Below, piece after piece: positions 34,372 to 44,900 of a DNA stretch of 64,000 bases. Both the position numbers and the translations under genes were made by a program. Under the pieces are notes generated by a model. It was not told where the DNA came from and searched no databases. It saw nothing but the letters and a program-made list of their open reading frames with translations. This DNA comes from Putridiphycobacter sp965230195. Lineage in GTDB: Bacteria > Bacteroidota > Bacteroidia > Flavobacteriales_D > Crocinitomicaceae. The stretch lies in contig OZ245997.1 of NCBI GenBank assembly GCA_965230195.1, positions 2,046,001 through 2,110,000 on the forward strand, read 5' to 3'. Every line of letters starts with the position of its first letter. The stretch's first letter is position 1.

Positions 34372-35313
34372 GTGAAAATTTATACCGATTTAGAACAAAT
34401 TCCTCAGTTTAAAAAGCCTGTAATAACGATTGGAACATTTGATGGTTTACACCTTGGGCACATCAAGATAGTAGAGTTTTTAAAATCTAAAGCTCAGGAG
34501 GTTAAGGGGGAGTCGGTAGTGTTCACTTTTCATCCCCATCCTCGAATGGTTTTACATCCTGATGACCATAATCTGGAGTTAATTCAAACCATTGATGAAC
34601 GTGTTGAAAAGTTTCGTGAATTAGGCATAGATCACCTGATTGTTTATCCGTTTAGTAAATCTTTTTCAAGATTAAGTGCAACTCAGTTTATCAGAGACAT
34701 TTTGGTAAATACTTTAGGGTTGCATACATTGGTGATTGGTTATGATCATCATTTTGGCAGAAACAGAGAGGGATCAATGCAAAACCTAAAGGAACTGGCC
34801 CCCTTATATGGATTTGAAATTTGTGAAATTGCTGCATTGATTAAAGAAGATACTAATATCAGTTCAACAAAAATCAGGAAAGCTTTACAATCGGGAGATT
34901 TGAAGTCTGTTTATCAGTTCTTAGGAGAGTTCTATAAGGTGACCGGAACAGTTGTGAAGGGAGATAGAATCGGTACTAAAATAGGCTTTCCTACTGCTAA
35001 TCTGAAGCTTGAGCCCTACAAGTTAATTCCTGCTAACGGCGCTTATGCTGTCAGGGTTTTAATTGGTCAGAATATTTATTATGGTATGCTGAATATTGGC
35101 ATTCGGCCTACAGTTGCGCAAGATGGAGAAAAAAGGGTGGAAGTTAATATATTTGATTTTTCAGGGGATATTTATGAGGAGGAGATTCAGGTGGAATTTA
35201 TTGAGTATATTAGGTCAGAAATGAGTTTTGACTCTGTTGAAAGCTTGAGACAACAATTGGAAAAGGATGAAAAAGATTGTCGCACTATTATGCATAATCA
35301 CGCTTTGGTCTGA
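34372..35313 (+). CDS. ribF: Bifunctional riboflavin kinase / FAD synthetase
   Basis: A 313-residue enzyme that phosphorylates riboflavin to FMN and then adenylates it to FAD. The N-terminal adenylyltransferase half shows TIGTFDGLHLGHI near residue 20, FHPHPR near 60 and SSTKIRKAL near 165. The C-terminal kinase half starts near 185 and has GDRIGTKIGFPTANL and MLNIGIRPT. The GTG at 34372 gives the usual N-terminus and there is no nearby ATG. The last 47 bases are shared, in another frame, with the start of the leucine-rich-repeat gene. Confidence 0.94.
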   Translation: MKIYTDLEQIPQFKKPVITIGTFDGLHLGHIKIVEFLKSKAQEVKGESVVFTFHPHPRMVLHPDDHNLELIQTIDERVEKFRELGIDHLIVYPFSKSFSRLSATQFIRDILVNTLGLHTLVIGYDHHFGRNREGSMQNLKELAPLYGFEICEIAALIKEDTNISSTKIRKALQSGDLKSVYQFLGEFYKVTGTVVKGDRIGTKIGFPTANLKLEPYKLIPANGAYAVRVLIGQNIYYGMLNIGIRPTVAQDGEKRVEVNIFDFSGDIYEEEIQVEFIEYIRSEMSFDSVESLRQQLEKDEKDCRTIMHNHALV

Positions 35314-35845
35314 TCACTCAATCGGTCAGGAAAATGGTGTTTTTTACTCTGTAGAGGCTGCACTACAAGTGCCTGTTGATTCCGTACTTCATTTGAATCT
35401 GAGTAAGCAGAAATTAGATAGTTTTCCTCAGGATATTTGCCGGTTTACAAGTTTAAAGACACTTGATATTTCAAAAAACAATTTAAAAACTATTCCTATA
35501 GGAATTAAAGCATTAACAGAGTTAGAGGTGTTGAATGCTGAAAAAAACGATTTGGTTCGGTTTCCTGTAGGGATATGTAGCTGTACCGGTTTGAAATCAT
35601 TAAATTTAGGTAGGAATGAAATTGAATTTATACCGAATTGTATTGGTCAATTAACTGAGCTCGAGTATTTGGATCTTTGGGATAATCCAATTAGTGAGCT
35701 GCCAGACACATTCTCACGTCTGAAAAAGTTGAAAACATTAGATTTAAGGGGAATCAATTTTAGCCATAATACAAAAACAGTGATTAAGGCTATTTTACCC
35801 TGGGTAAAAATCGAATTTGATAACGGGTGTGATTGTGGTCCGTAG
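35267..35845 (+). CDS. Secreted leucine-rich-repeat protein
   Basis: A 192-residue protein with a short signal peptide (cleavage near SIGQ) and five to six leucine-rich repeats of about 23 residues from about residue 40 to 165. Examples are LKTLDISKNNLKTIP, LKSLNLGRNEIEFIP and LEYLDLWDNPISELP, of the type that forms a curved binding surface. A Cys-rich end (CDCG) may cap the solenoid. The start overlaps ribF by 47 bases, and the whole signal peptide except its last residues is encoded inside ribF, so the two genes should be translationally linked. No partner or function can be named. Confidence 0.78.
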   Translation: MKKIVALLCIITLWSDHSIGQENGVFYSVEAALQVPVDSVLHLNLSKQKLDSFPQDICRFTSLKTLDISKNNLKTIPIGIKALTELEVLNAEKNDLVRFPVGICSCTGLKSLNLGRNEIEFIPNCIGQLTELEYLDLWDNPISELPDTFSRLKKLKTLDLRGINFSHNTKTVIKAILPWVKIEFDNGCDCGP

Positions 35846-35848
35846 ACA

Positions 35849-36826
35849 TTAAATTTCCAATAACTTCTGAATCATTTTATTGCTGTGTTGTAATGGTACG
35901 GTTTGATGTAGTTTTGAAAGGTAAATTTGTTCGTATTGCCCTTTGGTTGGGATAAGAATAGATTGATCAAGTATATCAAACAATTCCATTAAACTGGTAT
36001 AACCACACCTTGAAATAATTTCCCTTGATTGGTTAATTAGTAACTCAAGTGAATGGGTGTCCGGAGATTGAATAAATGTAATATTTTGATTATTGTGAGA
36101 ACTGTATTTGTTATTGCTGACAATACAGATGTGATCTGAATTGTTTTGATTGGCAAGAGTTACTATTTGATTAAGAAATCGGGCTGATTCTGGCTGAGGG
36201 CCACTGATAATAAAAAGAAAGTCGTATAGTTTTTGGGTTTCTTTTTGAAAGGTAAACCTGGAAAGAAGGCCAATGTAATCAACCGGGATTTTGAGTTTAT
36301 GCTGACTGAGTTCTCCTGATAGGGCGATTGTTTTATCATCCGGAATCCAGCAGGTGTTGAAGCGATTAATCCACGATTGAATTTTTGTACTAATCCATTT
36401 TTGTCCAAACGGAATTTTGGGATTAGTTTGGTGTGTAATTAAAATTGAAGGAATTACACGAGAGTAAAAACCGTATCGATTGTCTGAAATAATCAGATCA
36501 ACAGGATTTGTTTTGATAAAACGTTTGAGCCAGTAGTATTCCCGCAATTTCGAAAGGAAAAATTTTGGAATTTGAACAGCTATCTGAAGATAGGTTGATC
36601 TTTTGGAGTTCAGCCGAATGTTGTATCCCTGTAAGTCAACAGTTTTAACATTATCAAATTCACTGGCAAAAAATTCACATTGTTTTTGGTTTCCAGCAAA
36701 AATGATTGAATTATTATTCCTGAGAAGTGTTCTAACAATTGAAACACACCTTGTCGTGTGCCCAAACCCCCAGTCAAGAGGTGAAATAAGTATTTTTTTA
36801 TGCTTTATTTCATTGTAGCTTAACAA
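35849..36826 (-). CDS. MurG-like glycosyltransferase family protein
   Basis: A 325-residue protein resembling the GT28/MurG-like group found in many bacteria and archaea. ILISPLDWGFGHTTRCVSIVR near the N-terminus is the glycine-rich acceptor loop, and SREIISRCGYTSLMELF plus LIPTKGQYEQ near the end form the nucleotide-sugar site. The start appears to be TTG at 36826, since no ATG fits. It lies one base after the lipoprotein gene stop. The donor and acceptor sugars are unknown. Only the last bases separate it from the LRR gene converging from the other strand. Confidence 0.78.
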   Translation of the reverse strand: MLSYNEIKHKKILISPLDWGFGHTTRCVSIVRTLLRNNNSIIFAGNQKQCEFFASEFDNVKTVDLQGYNIRLNSKRSTYLQIAVQIPKFFLSKLREYYWLKRFIKTNPVDLIISDNRYGFYSRVIPSILITHQTNPKIPFGQKWISTKIQSWINRFNTCWIPDDKTIALSGELSQHKLKIPVDYIGLLSRFTFQKETQKLYDFLFIISGPQPESARFLNQIVTLANQNNSDHICIVSNNKYSSHNNQNITFIQSPDTHSLELLINQSREIISRCGYTSLMELFDILDQSILIPTKGQYEQIYLSKLHQTVPLQHSNKMIQKLLEI

Positions 36827-36827
36827 A

Positions 36828-37235
36828 TCATTCTGTAGTTAAGGATTGGTCGTATTGTACAACTTTGCTTTCGGTAACGTCATAAATGCCTTGTGCAATA
36901 CCTTCAATTTCATCAGTAACATCAGCTAAACTTACCTGATTCGAGTCAAATTGAACAGTAACAAAATCTTCAGTCCTTTCAGGGTTAAAATCAATCACGT
37001 TAAATGTAATACCGTCCATTTTAGATAAATGGCTTTTAATTGTTCTGACACATCCTATTTCACAGGTCATTCCCTCTACTATTAATTCACATTGTGCATT
37101 TGGAGTGGGGGCTTCGGTAATGTCAGCTTGTGCAATTGAATTGTTATCAGTTGATGGGGTTTTGTCGTCAATTTTTTCATTGCTTCCACAGGAAACAAAA
37201 ATCAGAAAGGCCGGGATGAATAGTAATTTTTTCAC
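36828..37235 (-). CDS. Lipoprotein with heavy-metal-associated (HMA-like) domain
   Basis: A 135-residue predicted lipoprotein: signal peptide with lipobox VSCG (Cys16), a low-complexity Asp/Thr/Pro linker to about residue 50, then an HMA-like beta-alpha-beta domain. The usual metal-binding loop MxCxxC is altered to MTCEIGCV, which puts three residues between the cysteines. DFVTVQFDSNQVSLADVTDEIEG follows as in the fold. It may bind copper or another soft metal, or carry the fold without the metal role. It is transcribed with the MurG-like glycosyltransferase gene one base downstream. Confidence 0.78.
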   Translation of the reverse strand: MKKLLFIPAFLIFVSCGSNEKIDDKTPSTDNNSIAQADITEAPTPNAQCELIVEGMTCEIGCVRTIKSHLSKMDGITFNVIDFNPERTEDFVTVQFDSNQVSLADVTDEIEGIAQGIYDVTESKVVQYDQSLTTE

Positions 37236-37281
37236 GAGAGTATAGTATTAATATCGTTCGATTCTCAAAATTTATTTGTTA

Positions 37282-37296
37282 GGGAATAATGTTCCC
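37282..37296. other. GGGAA-N5-TTCCC inverted repeat
   Basis: A perfect 5-bp inverted repeat in the 253-base gap between the divergent lipoprotein and phoH genes. It is the only clear element seen in an otherwise very AT-rich stretch and could be a regulator site. The call is weak. Confidence 0.3.
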
Positions 37297-37488
37297 AATA
37301 TTTCAAAAATTGATAATCATTTCATTAAATTTTAATGCAAAATTAACAAAAAAATGGATAACGTTTTTGTCAAAAAAAAGTTAAAAAGTTATTAAAAAAT
37401 AATTGTTTCTAAATGATGGCTAAAAGTTTAATTTTTGACTTATTTATTAACTAAATTAAACGAAAATCAAATTTAGATCTCACAAAAT

Positions 37489-38826
37489 ATGTCAAAAAGT
37501 AAAAAAGCCAAAAAAGTATTTGTTATTGACACTTCAGTCATTTTGCACGACCACAATGCAATTCATAATTTTGATGAACATGATATTGCCATCCCTATCC
37601 CTGTTTTGGAAGAACTGGACAATTTTAAAAAAGGGAATGATACTAAAAATTTTGAAGCCAGAGGATTTATCCGGTTTTTAGATAAACTTTCAAATGAAAG
37701 TACTTTGGATGATTGGATCCCACTGGGAGGAGAAGGAAAAGGGAAGATAAAGATTATTCTACATTCTGAGATCAAGGATCAGGATGCAACAGTAATATAT
37801 GGTGATGCAAAGGCTGATCACAAAATTTTAAACGCAGCCCTGAGCTTAAAGGAGCGTTTGCCCGACAAAGAGATTGTGATGGTAACCAAAGATATTAACC
37901 TGAGATTAAAAGCTAAGGCATTGGCCGTGGTTGCACAGGATTATCAGTCTGGTAAAATTAATGATGTCAATAAAATCATAAAAGGAGCCAATATTATTCG
38001 GGAAGTGGAGTCAGATTTAATTCAGGAAATATACAGGCAAGGATTTTCTGAAGATCTCTCTGTTTTAGGAGATAATCCTGTTAATAATGAATTTTTTATT
38101 TTGCAAAATGGTAAATCTTCGAGTTTAGTGTTTTTTAACTGCTTAAAAAACAGAATTGAAAAGGTTGAGAAACAATATGTTTATGGTGTTAAGCCAAAGA
38201 ATGCGGAACAAACTTTTGCAGTTAACGCATTAATGAATGAAGAAATTAAATTAATTACATTGCAGGGCGTAGCAGGGACAGGAAAAACCTTGTTAGCACT
38301 GGCAAGCGCAATTGAGCAAAGAAATAAATTTAATCAGATTATATTGGCCCGTCCAATTGTACCATTGAGTAATAGGGATATTGGTTATTTGCCGGGTGAT
38401 GCTAACGAGAAAATTAACCCTTATATGCAGCCCTTATTTGATAACCTGACTTATATCAAAAACCAATACCGTTCAAGCGAAAAAAAATATAAGCAAATTG
38501 AGGATCTTCAGGAGGATAACCGGATGGTAATTATGCCATTGGCCTTTATTCGGGGACGTAGTTTGTCAAACGTATTTTTTATTGTAGATGAAGCTCAGAA
38601 TTTGACACCTCATGAAGTAAAGACTATAATTACAAGAGCCGGAGAAGGGACAAAAATTATATTTACGGGAGATGTTCATCAAATCGACACTCCTTACCTT
38701 GATGAAAATAGTAATGGATTATCTTACCTGATTGATCGGCTAAAAGGAAACAAATTATTTGCGCACATAAAACTCGAAAAAGGAGAGCGATCAGAACTGG
38801 CGAATTTAGCCAACGAATTACTGTAA
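37489..38826 (+). CDS. PIN domain-PhoH family ATPase
   Basis: A 445-residue protein joining an N-terminal PIN nuclease fold (about residues 8-160: VFVIDTSVILHD, PIPVLEELDNFK, MVTKDINLRLKA, with the acidic residues of the active site) to a PhoH ATPase (about 230-440). The latter has Walker A GVAGTGKTLLALA, ARPIVPLSNRDIGYLPGD and Walker B FFIVDEAQNL. Family members act on RNA; the PIN-PhoH fusion is known from mycobacteria as an RNA helicase/nuclease. The acidic PIN residues appear intact, so nuclease activity is plausible. It stands alone with gene-free, AT-rich sequence on both sides. Confidence 0.9.
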   Translation: MSKSKKAKKVFVIDTSVILHDHNAIHNFDEHDIAIPIPVLEELDNFKKGNDTKNFEARGFIRFLDKLSNESTLDDWIPLGGEGKGKIKIILHSEIKDQDATVIYGDAKADHKILNAALSLKERLPDKEIVMVTKDINLRLKAKALAVVAQDYQSGKINDVNKIIKGANIIREVESDLIQEIYRQGFSEDLSVLGDNPVNNEFFILQNGKSSSLVFFNCLKNRIEKVEKQYVYGVKPKNAEQTFAVNALMNEEIKLITLQGVAGTGKTLLALASAIEQRNKFNQIILARPIVPLSNRDIGYLPGDANEKINPYMQPLFDNLTYIKNQYRSSEKKYKQIEDLQEDNRMVIMPLAFIRGRSLSNVFFIVDEAQNLTPHEVKTIITRAGEGTKIIFTGDVHQIDTPYLDENSNGLSYLIDRLKGNKLFAHIKLEKGERSELANLANELL

Positions 38827-38936
38827 ATTAAATATAAAAAACAACCTTCGATTTAAGCTTCTGATAATTAAATAATTAATAAAAACAATAGCGTTGAATT
38901 TGTGTTGTGATAATGAGGCTGTTTGCGAGCTTTTTT

Positions 38937-38944
38937 TATCTTTG
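38937..38944 (+). promoter_or_regulatory. -7 box upstream of the 2070-residue protein gene
   Basis: TATCTTTG matches TAnnTTTG exactly, 45 bases before the start codon. An upstream TTTG is too close to serve as the -33 box. A weak call. Confidence 0.5.
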
Positions 38945-38989
38945 GTACGAAAAATGTAATGTCACCTATAACACATTAATTCTTCGCTT

Positions 38990-41900
38990 ATGAAAAATCT
39001 TTACACTTTATTTTTATTTGTAGTAGTGAGCTTTTTTTCTGCCTTAGGTCAGGGAAAAGTCGATTACGATACCCATTCGAGGTTTTATTTGGGGTTCAAT
39101 GTTGGGGCAACCTATCATACACGAACCGAGGTAGATTTTAACAGTATGTTTCGTGGAGCTGGAGGTTTTACCTTTGGTTATTCCTTTGGTATGAAGCCCA
39201 ACAGATTATTAAGTCTGGATCTTCAACTAAGGTATTTATTAGGCTCATTTAAGGGAGCTTCTCAAACTGCGTATAATTTTAGTACACCAACTTCATTAGA
39301 TGTTTTAGGTAATGGAACTACATTAACACAGATCAATGAATACAATACGGCGTATGGTAGATACGCGCCTAATTTTCATACCTGGGTGAATGACTGGAGT
39401 TTAGAATTGAAGTTAAACACTAATCGTTTGAGAGAGAATACAGGGTGGAATTTCTTTGTACTTGGAGGAATAGGTTATAATAGATATGCAACACGGGTGG
39501 ATTTCTATGATAATCTTGATAATACTCAGATCAAGGCAGAATCTGACTTATTTAGTATAGTTGAATTTAATGAAGACTACGAGTCAAAAGTAGTTGAAAA
39601 CACAGATTGGATGCCAAGCTTTGGTTTGGGAATCGAGCGTCAGCTTGGACCTAATGTAGCGTTTTCATTATTACACAGAACAACATGGACACGAAATAAT
39701 GATTTTGATGCATTGACCAATACATTCAATACTGGTGAGCGGTCTGATTTAAATGACAGGTATCATATTACTACGGCCGGAATAAAGTTTTACCTGAGAG
39801 GAGGAAAACACAGATCAAATGTTGTAAAAGAGGATGATAAAGATGATAATATTGTTAATCCTCAAACGCCTGTAAAAGGAAAACCACCGGTTGTCATTAT
39901 TAATCAACCAAAGCGTTCACCAATTACAGTGAATACTAATACCTATAACCTTACAGCAACCATTCACTTTGTTGATGGGGCAGGTAATATTACGTTTACG
40001 CAAAACAATAACGGGATTCAGGCATTTAATTATAATGCCAATACTGATGCATTTCAAAGTCAGGTGAATCTGATTGAGGGGCAAAACAGATTTGTAATTA
40101 AAGGTGTGAACCAATTTGGGCAAGCTCAGGATGAAACTATAATTATTTATAAGAAAGAACAACCGTTACCACCTAAAGTAACAATCACGAATCCTTCAGT
40201 AAATCCAATAACAGTTTCGAATAATGTGATTACTGTTGATGCTGAAGTGTTGCATGTGAATTCTAAGCAAAATGTTAGTGTAAAAATTAATGGTAATCCT
40301 CATAGTAACTTTAGCTATAACTCCGGGAATCAAACCATTCGTTTTAATGCTCCATTAAATCTGGGGCCTAATACAATTGAGGTTAAGGGAACTAATGCTT
40401 ATGGTCAGGATGTGGCCAGTACTGTAGTGATTTATAAAAAAATCAGAACGGTTCAACCACCAATAGTTACAATTACTACACCTGGTACCAGCCCTTATAC
40501 AACTTCTAATCCTTCCATTCAGATTGTAGGAACAGCATTGCATGTTAATTCTAAAAATAATGTAGTGGTAAGAATTAATGGTGTACCTACTTCAGTGTTT
40601 ACATTTAATCAGGGGACTAAGGAAGTTAGATTTAATGCTAACCTTATAAAGGGATCAAATACCATTGAAATTGTTGGAACAAATAATGATGGTCAGGATC
40701 AGGCATCAACAATAGTAATTTACAGACCGCAGGTTATTGTGAATCCACCAACGGTTAATTTTACCAACCCTGGTTATAGTCCATTCACAGCTAATGGTAA
40801 TCCGTTTAATGTACAGGCTGTTACTACCAATATCAGTTCTAAAAATCAAATCGTTTTTAAACAAAACGGTAACGTAATCAATAGCGCTGATTATTCATTT
40901 GCAAATAGTACAATAACATATCTTGCAACACTTGTTAATGGTTCAAACGTATTTGAAATTGAAGTGACAAATGCTTCAGGAAGTGATGCAAAAACGACAG
41001 TAATTAATTATACAAAACCGAATAATCCATGTACATCTCCAACGGTTGGTTACGTAGCACCACAACCAAATGCAGTAGTAGGTACCCCAAATCAGAATAT
41101 TGAAGCCCAAATCAATAATCATATTCCGGGAACTATTGTTGAATTGACATTAAATGGTGTTTTACAGGGTACAATGTCGTTTAATTCAACAACTCAAATT
41201 GCTAACAGGGCAGTTACCTTGAATCAGGGAACAAACAGTTTGGAAATAAAAGTGACCAATAATTGCGGGACTAACAGATCGACATTCATATTAATATATA
41301 CACCATGTACTGATCCTGTTATTACAATTAATAATACAAACACTTCGGTTACCAACTTGCAGTATAACTTTACCGGAAGCGTTGCCAACGTATCTAATTC
41401 AAATGATATTACTTTGAAGTTGAATGGTAACTCAATACCTTTTAATTTCAATACTGGTACTGGAATTGTATCTGCATTCATGACATTAAATCAGGGAGTA
41501 AATAATATTGAATTAACCGGAAAAAATACTTGTGGTACAGAATCGAAACAGTTAAGTGTTACTGCAAATCCTTGTATTGTACCTCAGTTAACTCCAGTTT
41601 CACCTGTTGGTCTGCTTCAGATTACTACTGCTGCAAATTATACCATAATAGTGAACGAAACGGGGGTACTTTCTCAACAGGATATTTCTGTTACTAATAA
41701 CGGTAGTACAATTCCGTTCACTTATAACAGTTCAACACATCAAATTACTGTTGCTGTATCTTCATTGAATATTGGTCTTAACAGGATAAAAATCAATATT
41801 AATAATAAGTGTGGTTCAGCTAAATTAGAATACCAAATTACAAGAAACCCTTGTTTACAACCAGTACTTACAGTTGCTGGTAATGGTACCACAGTTACTA

Positions 41901-44900
41901 CAAACAGTTTTTCATATACTGCTACCGTAGTTAATGTGAGCAATAGTAATGACATTAGTTTAAAACTAAATGGTTCAATAGTTCCTTTTAGCTTTAACTC
42001 TGTAACTAAGGTATTAACTGCTAACCTGACTCTGAAAAGTGGTTCGAATACTATTTTATTGTCAGCCTCTAATTCATGTGGTAATGCCAGTAAGTCGATT
42101 ACGGTAACTTCGAATCCTTGTGTTGCACCTACAATTAAACAAAGTAATCCTTCAAGTCTGGCTGTTAGTACAACAAATAGCAGTTATACCATTGAAGCAT
42201 TAACAAGTTCGATTACGAACAATAACCAAATCAGTGTAAAACTGAATGGATCAAGTATTCCGTTTAGCTTCAATACTTCTACCAAAAAGGTAAAGGTGGT
42301 TGTTAATAATCTGAAAATAGGATTGAATACAGTATTGATTGAGGTTACTAATAACTGTGGTAGATCAAACATCACTTATAAAATCACAAGAAACCCTTGT
42401 TTACAACCAGTACTTACGGTTGCCGGTAATGGTACCACAGTTACTACAAGTAGTTTTTCATATACTGCAACAGTTGCTAATGTGAGCAATAGCAATGATA
42501 TTAGTTTAAAACTAAATGGTTCAACAGTTCCTTTTAGCTTTAATTCTGTAACTAAGGTATTAACAGCTAACCTTACTCTGAAAAGTGGTTCGAATACTAT
42601 TTTATTGTCAGCCTCTAATTCATGTGGCAATGCCAGTAAGTCGATTACGGTAACTTCGAATCCTTGTGTTGCACCTACAATCAAACAAAGTAATCCTTCA
42701 AGTCTGGCTGTTAGTACAACAAACAGTAGTTATACCATTGAAGCATTAACAAGTTCGATTACGAACAATAGTCAGATTAGTGTAAAACTGAATGGGTCAA
42801 GTATTCCGTTTAGCTTCAATACTTCTACCAAAAAGGTAAAGGTGGTTGTTAATAATCTGAAAATAGGATTGAATACAGTGTTGATTGAGGTTACTAATAA
42901 TTGTGGTAGATCAAATATCACTTATAAAATCACAAGAAACCCTTGTTTACAACCAGTACTTACAGTTGCCGGTAATGGTACCACAGTTACTACAAACAGT
43001 TTTTCATATACTGCAACAGTTGCTAATGTGAGCAATAGTAATGACATTAGTTTAAAACTAAATGGCTCAACGGTTCCTTTTAGCTTTAACTCTGTAACTA
43101 AGGTGTTAACTGCCAATCTGACTCTGAAAAGTGGTTCGAATACTATTTTATTGTCAGCCTCTAATTCATGTGGCAATGCCAGTAAGTCGATTACGGTAAC
43201 TTCGAATCCTTGTGTTGCACCTACAATTAAACAAAGTAATCCTTCAAGTCTGGCTGTTAGTACAACAAACAGCAGTTATACCATTGAAGCATTAACAAGT
43301 TCGATTACGAACAATAACCAAATCAGTGTAAAACTGAATGGATCAAGTATTCCGTTTAGCTTCAATACTTCTACCAAAAAGGTAAAGGTGGTTGTTAACA
43401 ATTTGAAAATAGGATTAAATACAGTGTTGATTGAAGTTACTAATAACTGTGGAAAATCAAACATCACTTATAAGATAACGCGAAATCAGTGTTTACAACC
43501 AGTACTTACAGTTTCCGGTAATGGTACCACAGTTACTACAAACAGTTTTTCATATACTGCAACAGTTGCTAATGTGAGTAATAGTAATAGCATCAGCTTA
43601 AAGTTAAATGGTTCAACGGTGCCTTTTAGTTTCAATGCTGTAACCAAGGTATTAACTGCTAACCTGACTCTGAAGAGTGGTTCGAATACTATTTTATTGT
43701 CAGCGTCTAATTCATGTGGCAATGCCAGTAAGTCGATTACGGTAACTTCGAATCCTTGTGTTGCACCTACAATCAAACAAAGTAATCCTTCAAGCCTGGC
43801 TGTTAGTACAACAAACAGCAGTTATACCATTGAAGCATTAACAAGTTCGATTACGAACAATAGTCAGATTAGTGTAAAACTGAATGGATCAAGTATTCCG
43901 TTTAGCTTCAATACTTCTACCAAAAAGGTAAAAGTGGTGGTGAACAATTTGAAAATAGGATTAAATACGGTGTTGATTGAGGTTACTAATAACTGTGGTA
44001 GATCAAATATCACTTATAAAATTACAAGAAACCAGTGTTTAAAGCCGGTAGTTAGTATTACAAATAAAAATACTAATGTCACCTCATTAAGTTACTCACT
44101 TTCTGGTTCAGCTTTACAAATGACTGGTAAATCTGGTATTACTTTAAAATTAAACGGTAAAACGGTACCATTTAATTTTAATACACAAACTAAAGTAATA
44201 ACAGCTAATCTTCAGTTGATTTCCGGAAAAAACACAATTACATTGAGTGCTCAGAATTCATGTGGAAACAGCAGTGCCTCATTGGTTGTGGTTGCCAACC
44301 CATGTACTAAGCCTGTTTTGGTTAAATCAGTTCCAAATACATTAACTGTATCTACTACTAATGCAAATTACAATATTGTTGCAGTTGCACAGGGTGTAGC
44401 ATCTAAAAGTGAGTTGAGTGTTAAATTAAATGGGAAAGCCGTTGCATTTACTTATTCAATATCTTCTAAAAAAGTATCAGTTAATGCAAATAATTTAAAA
44501 CTGGGCTTAAATACCTTAGTTATTGAGGCTGTTAATGCATGTGGACGTTCAGTATTAACCTATAAAATTACCAGAAATCAATGTATAAAACCTGCAGTTA
44601 AGATTAATAATACGAACTTAAGTGTATCCACTCTGAGTTATGCATTTAACGGAACAGTTACCGGAGTAGGTTCTGTGAGAAACATTCAGTTAAAGGTTAA
44701 CGGGGTATTAAAAACAGTTAATTTTAATGCTAAAACTGGATTGGTTACCGCAAATCTTACCTTGAAAGAAGGTAAAAACACCATTCAATTAATAGGTACA
44801 AATAATTGTGGTAATACAACTCGTACAATAACAGTTACGGCAACTACCTGTAAAACACCTTCCGTTAAAATTGGGTATCCAACTAATTTAAATGTGACAA

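Noticed and set aside
42376..43776. Repeated minus-strand open frames inside the giant gene, very similar to one another
   Set aside because: They are shadows of the 546-bp repeats on the plus strand; codon use is poor and there is no start context or domain.
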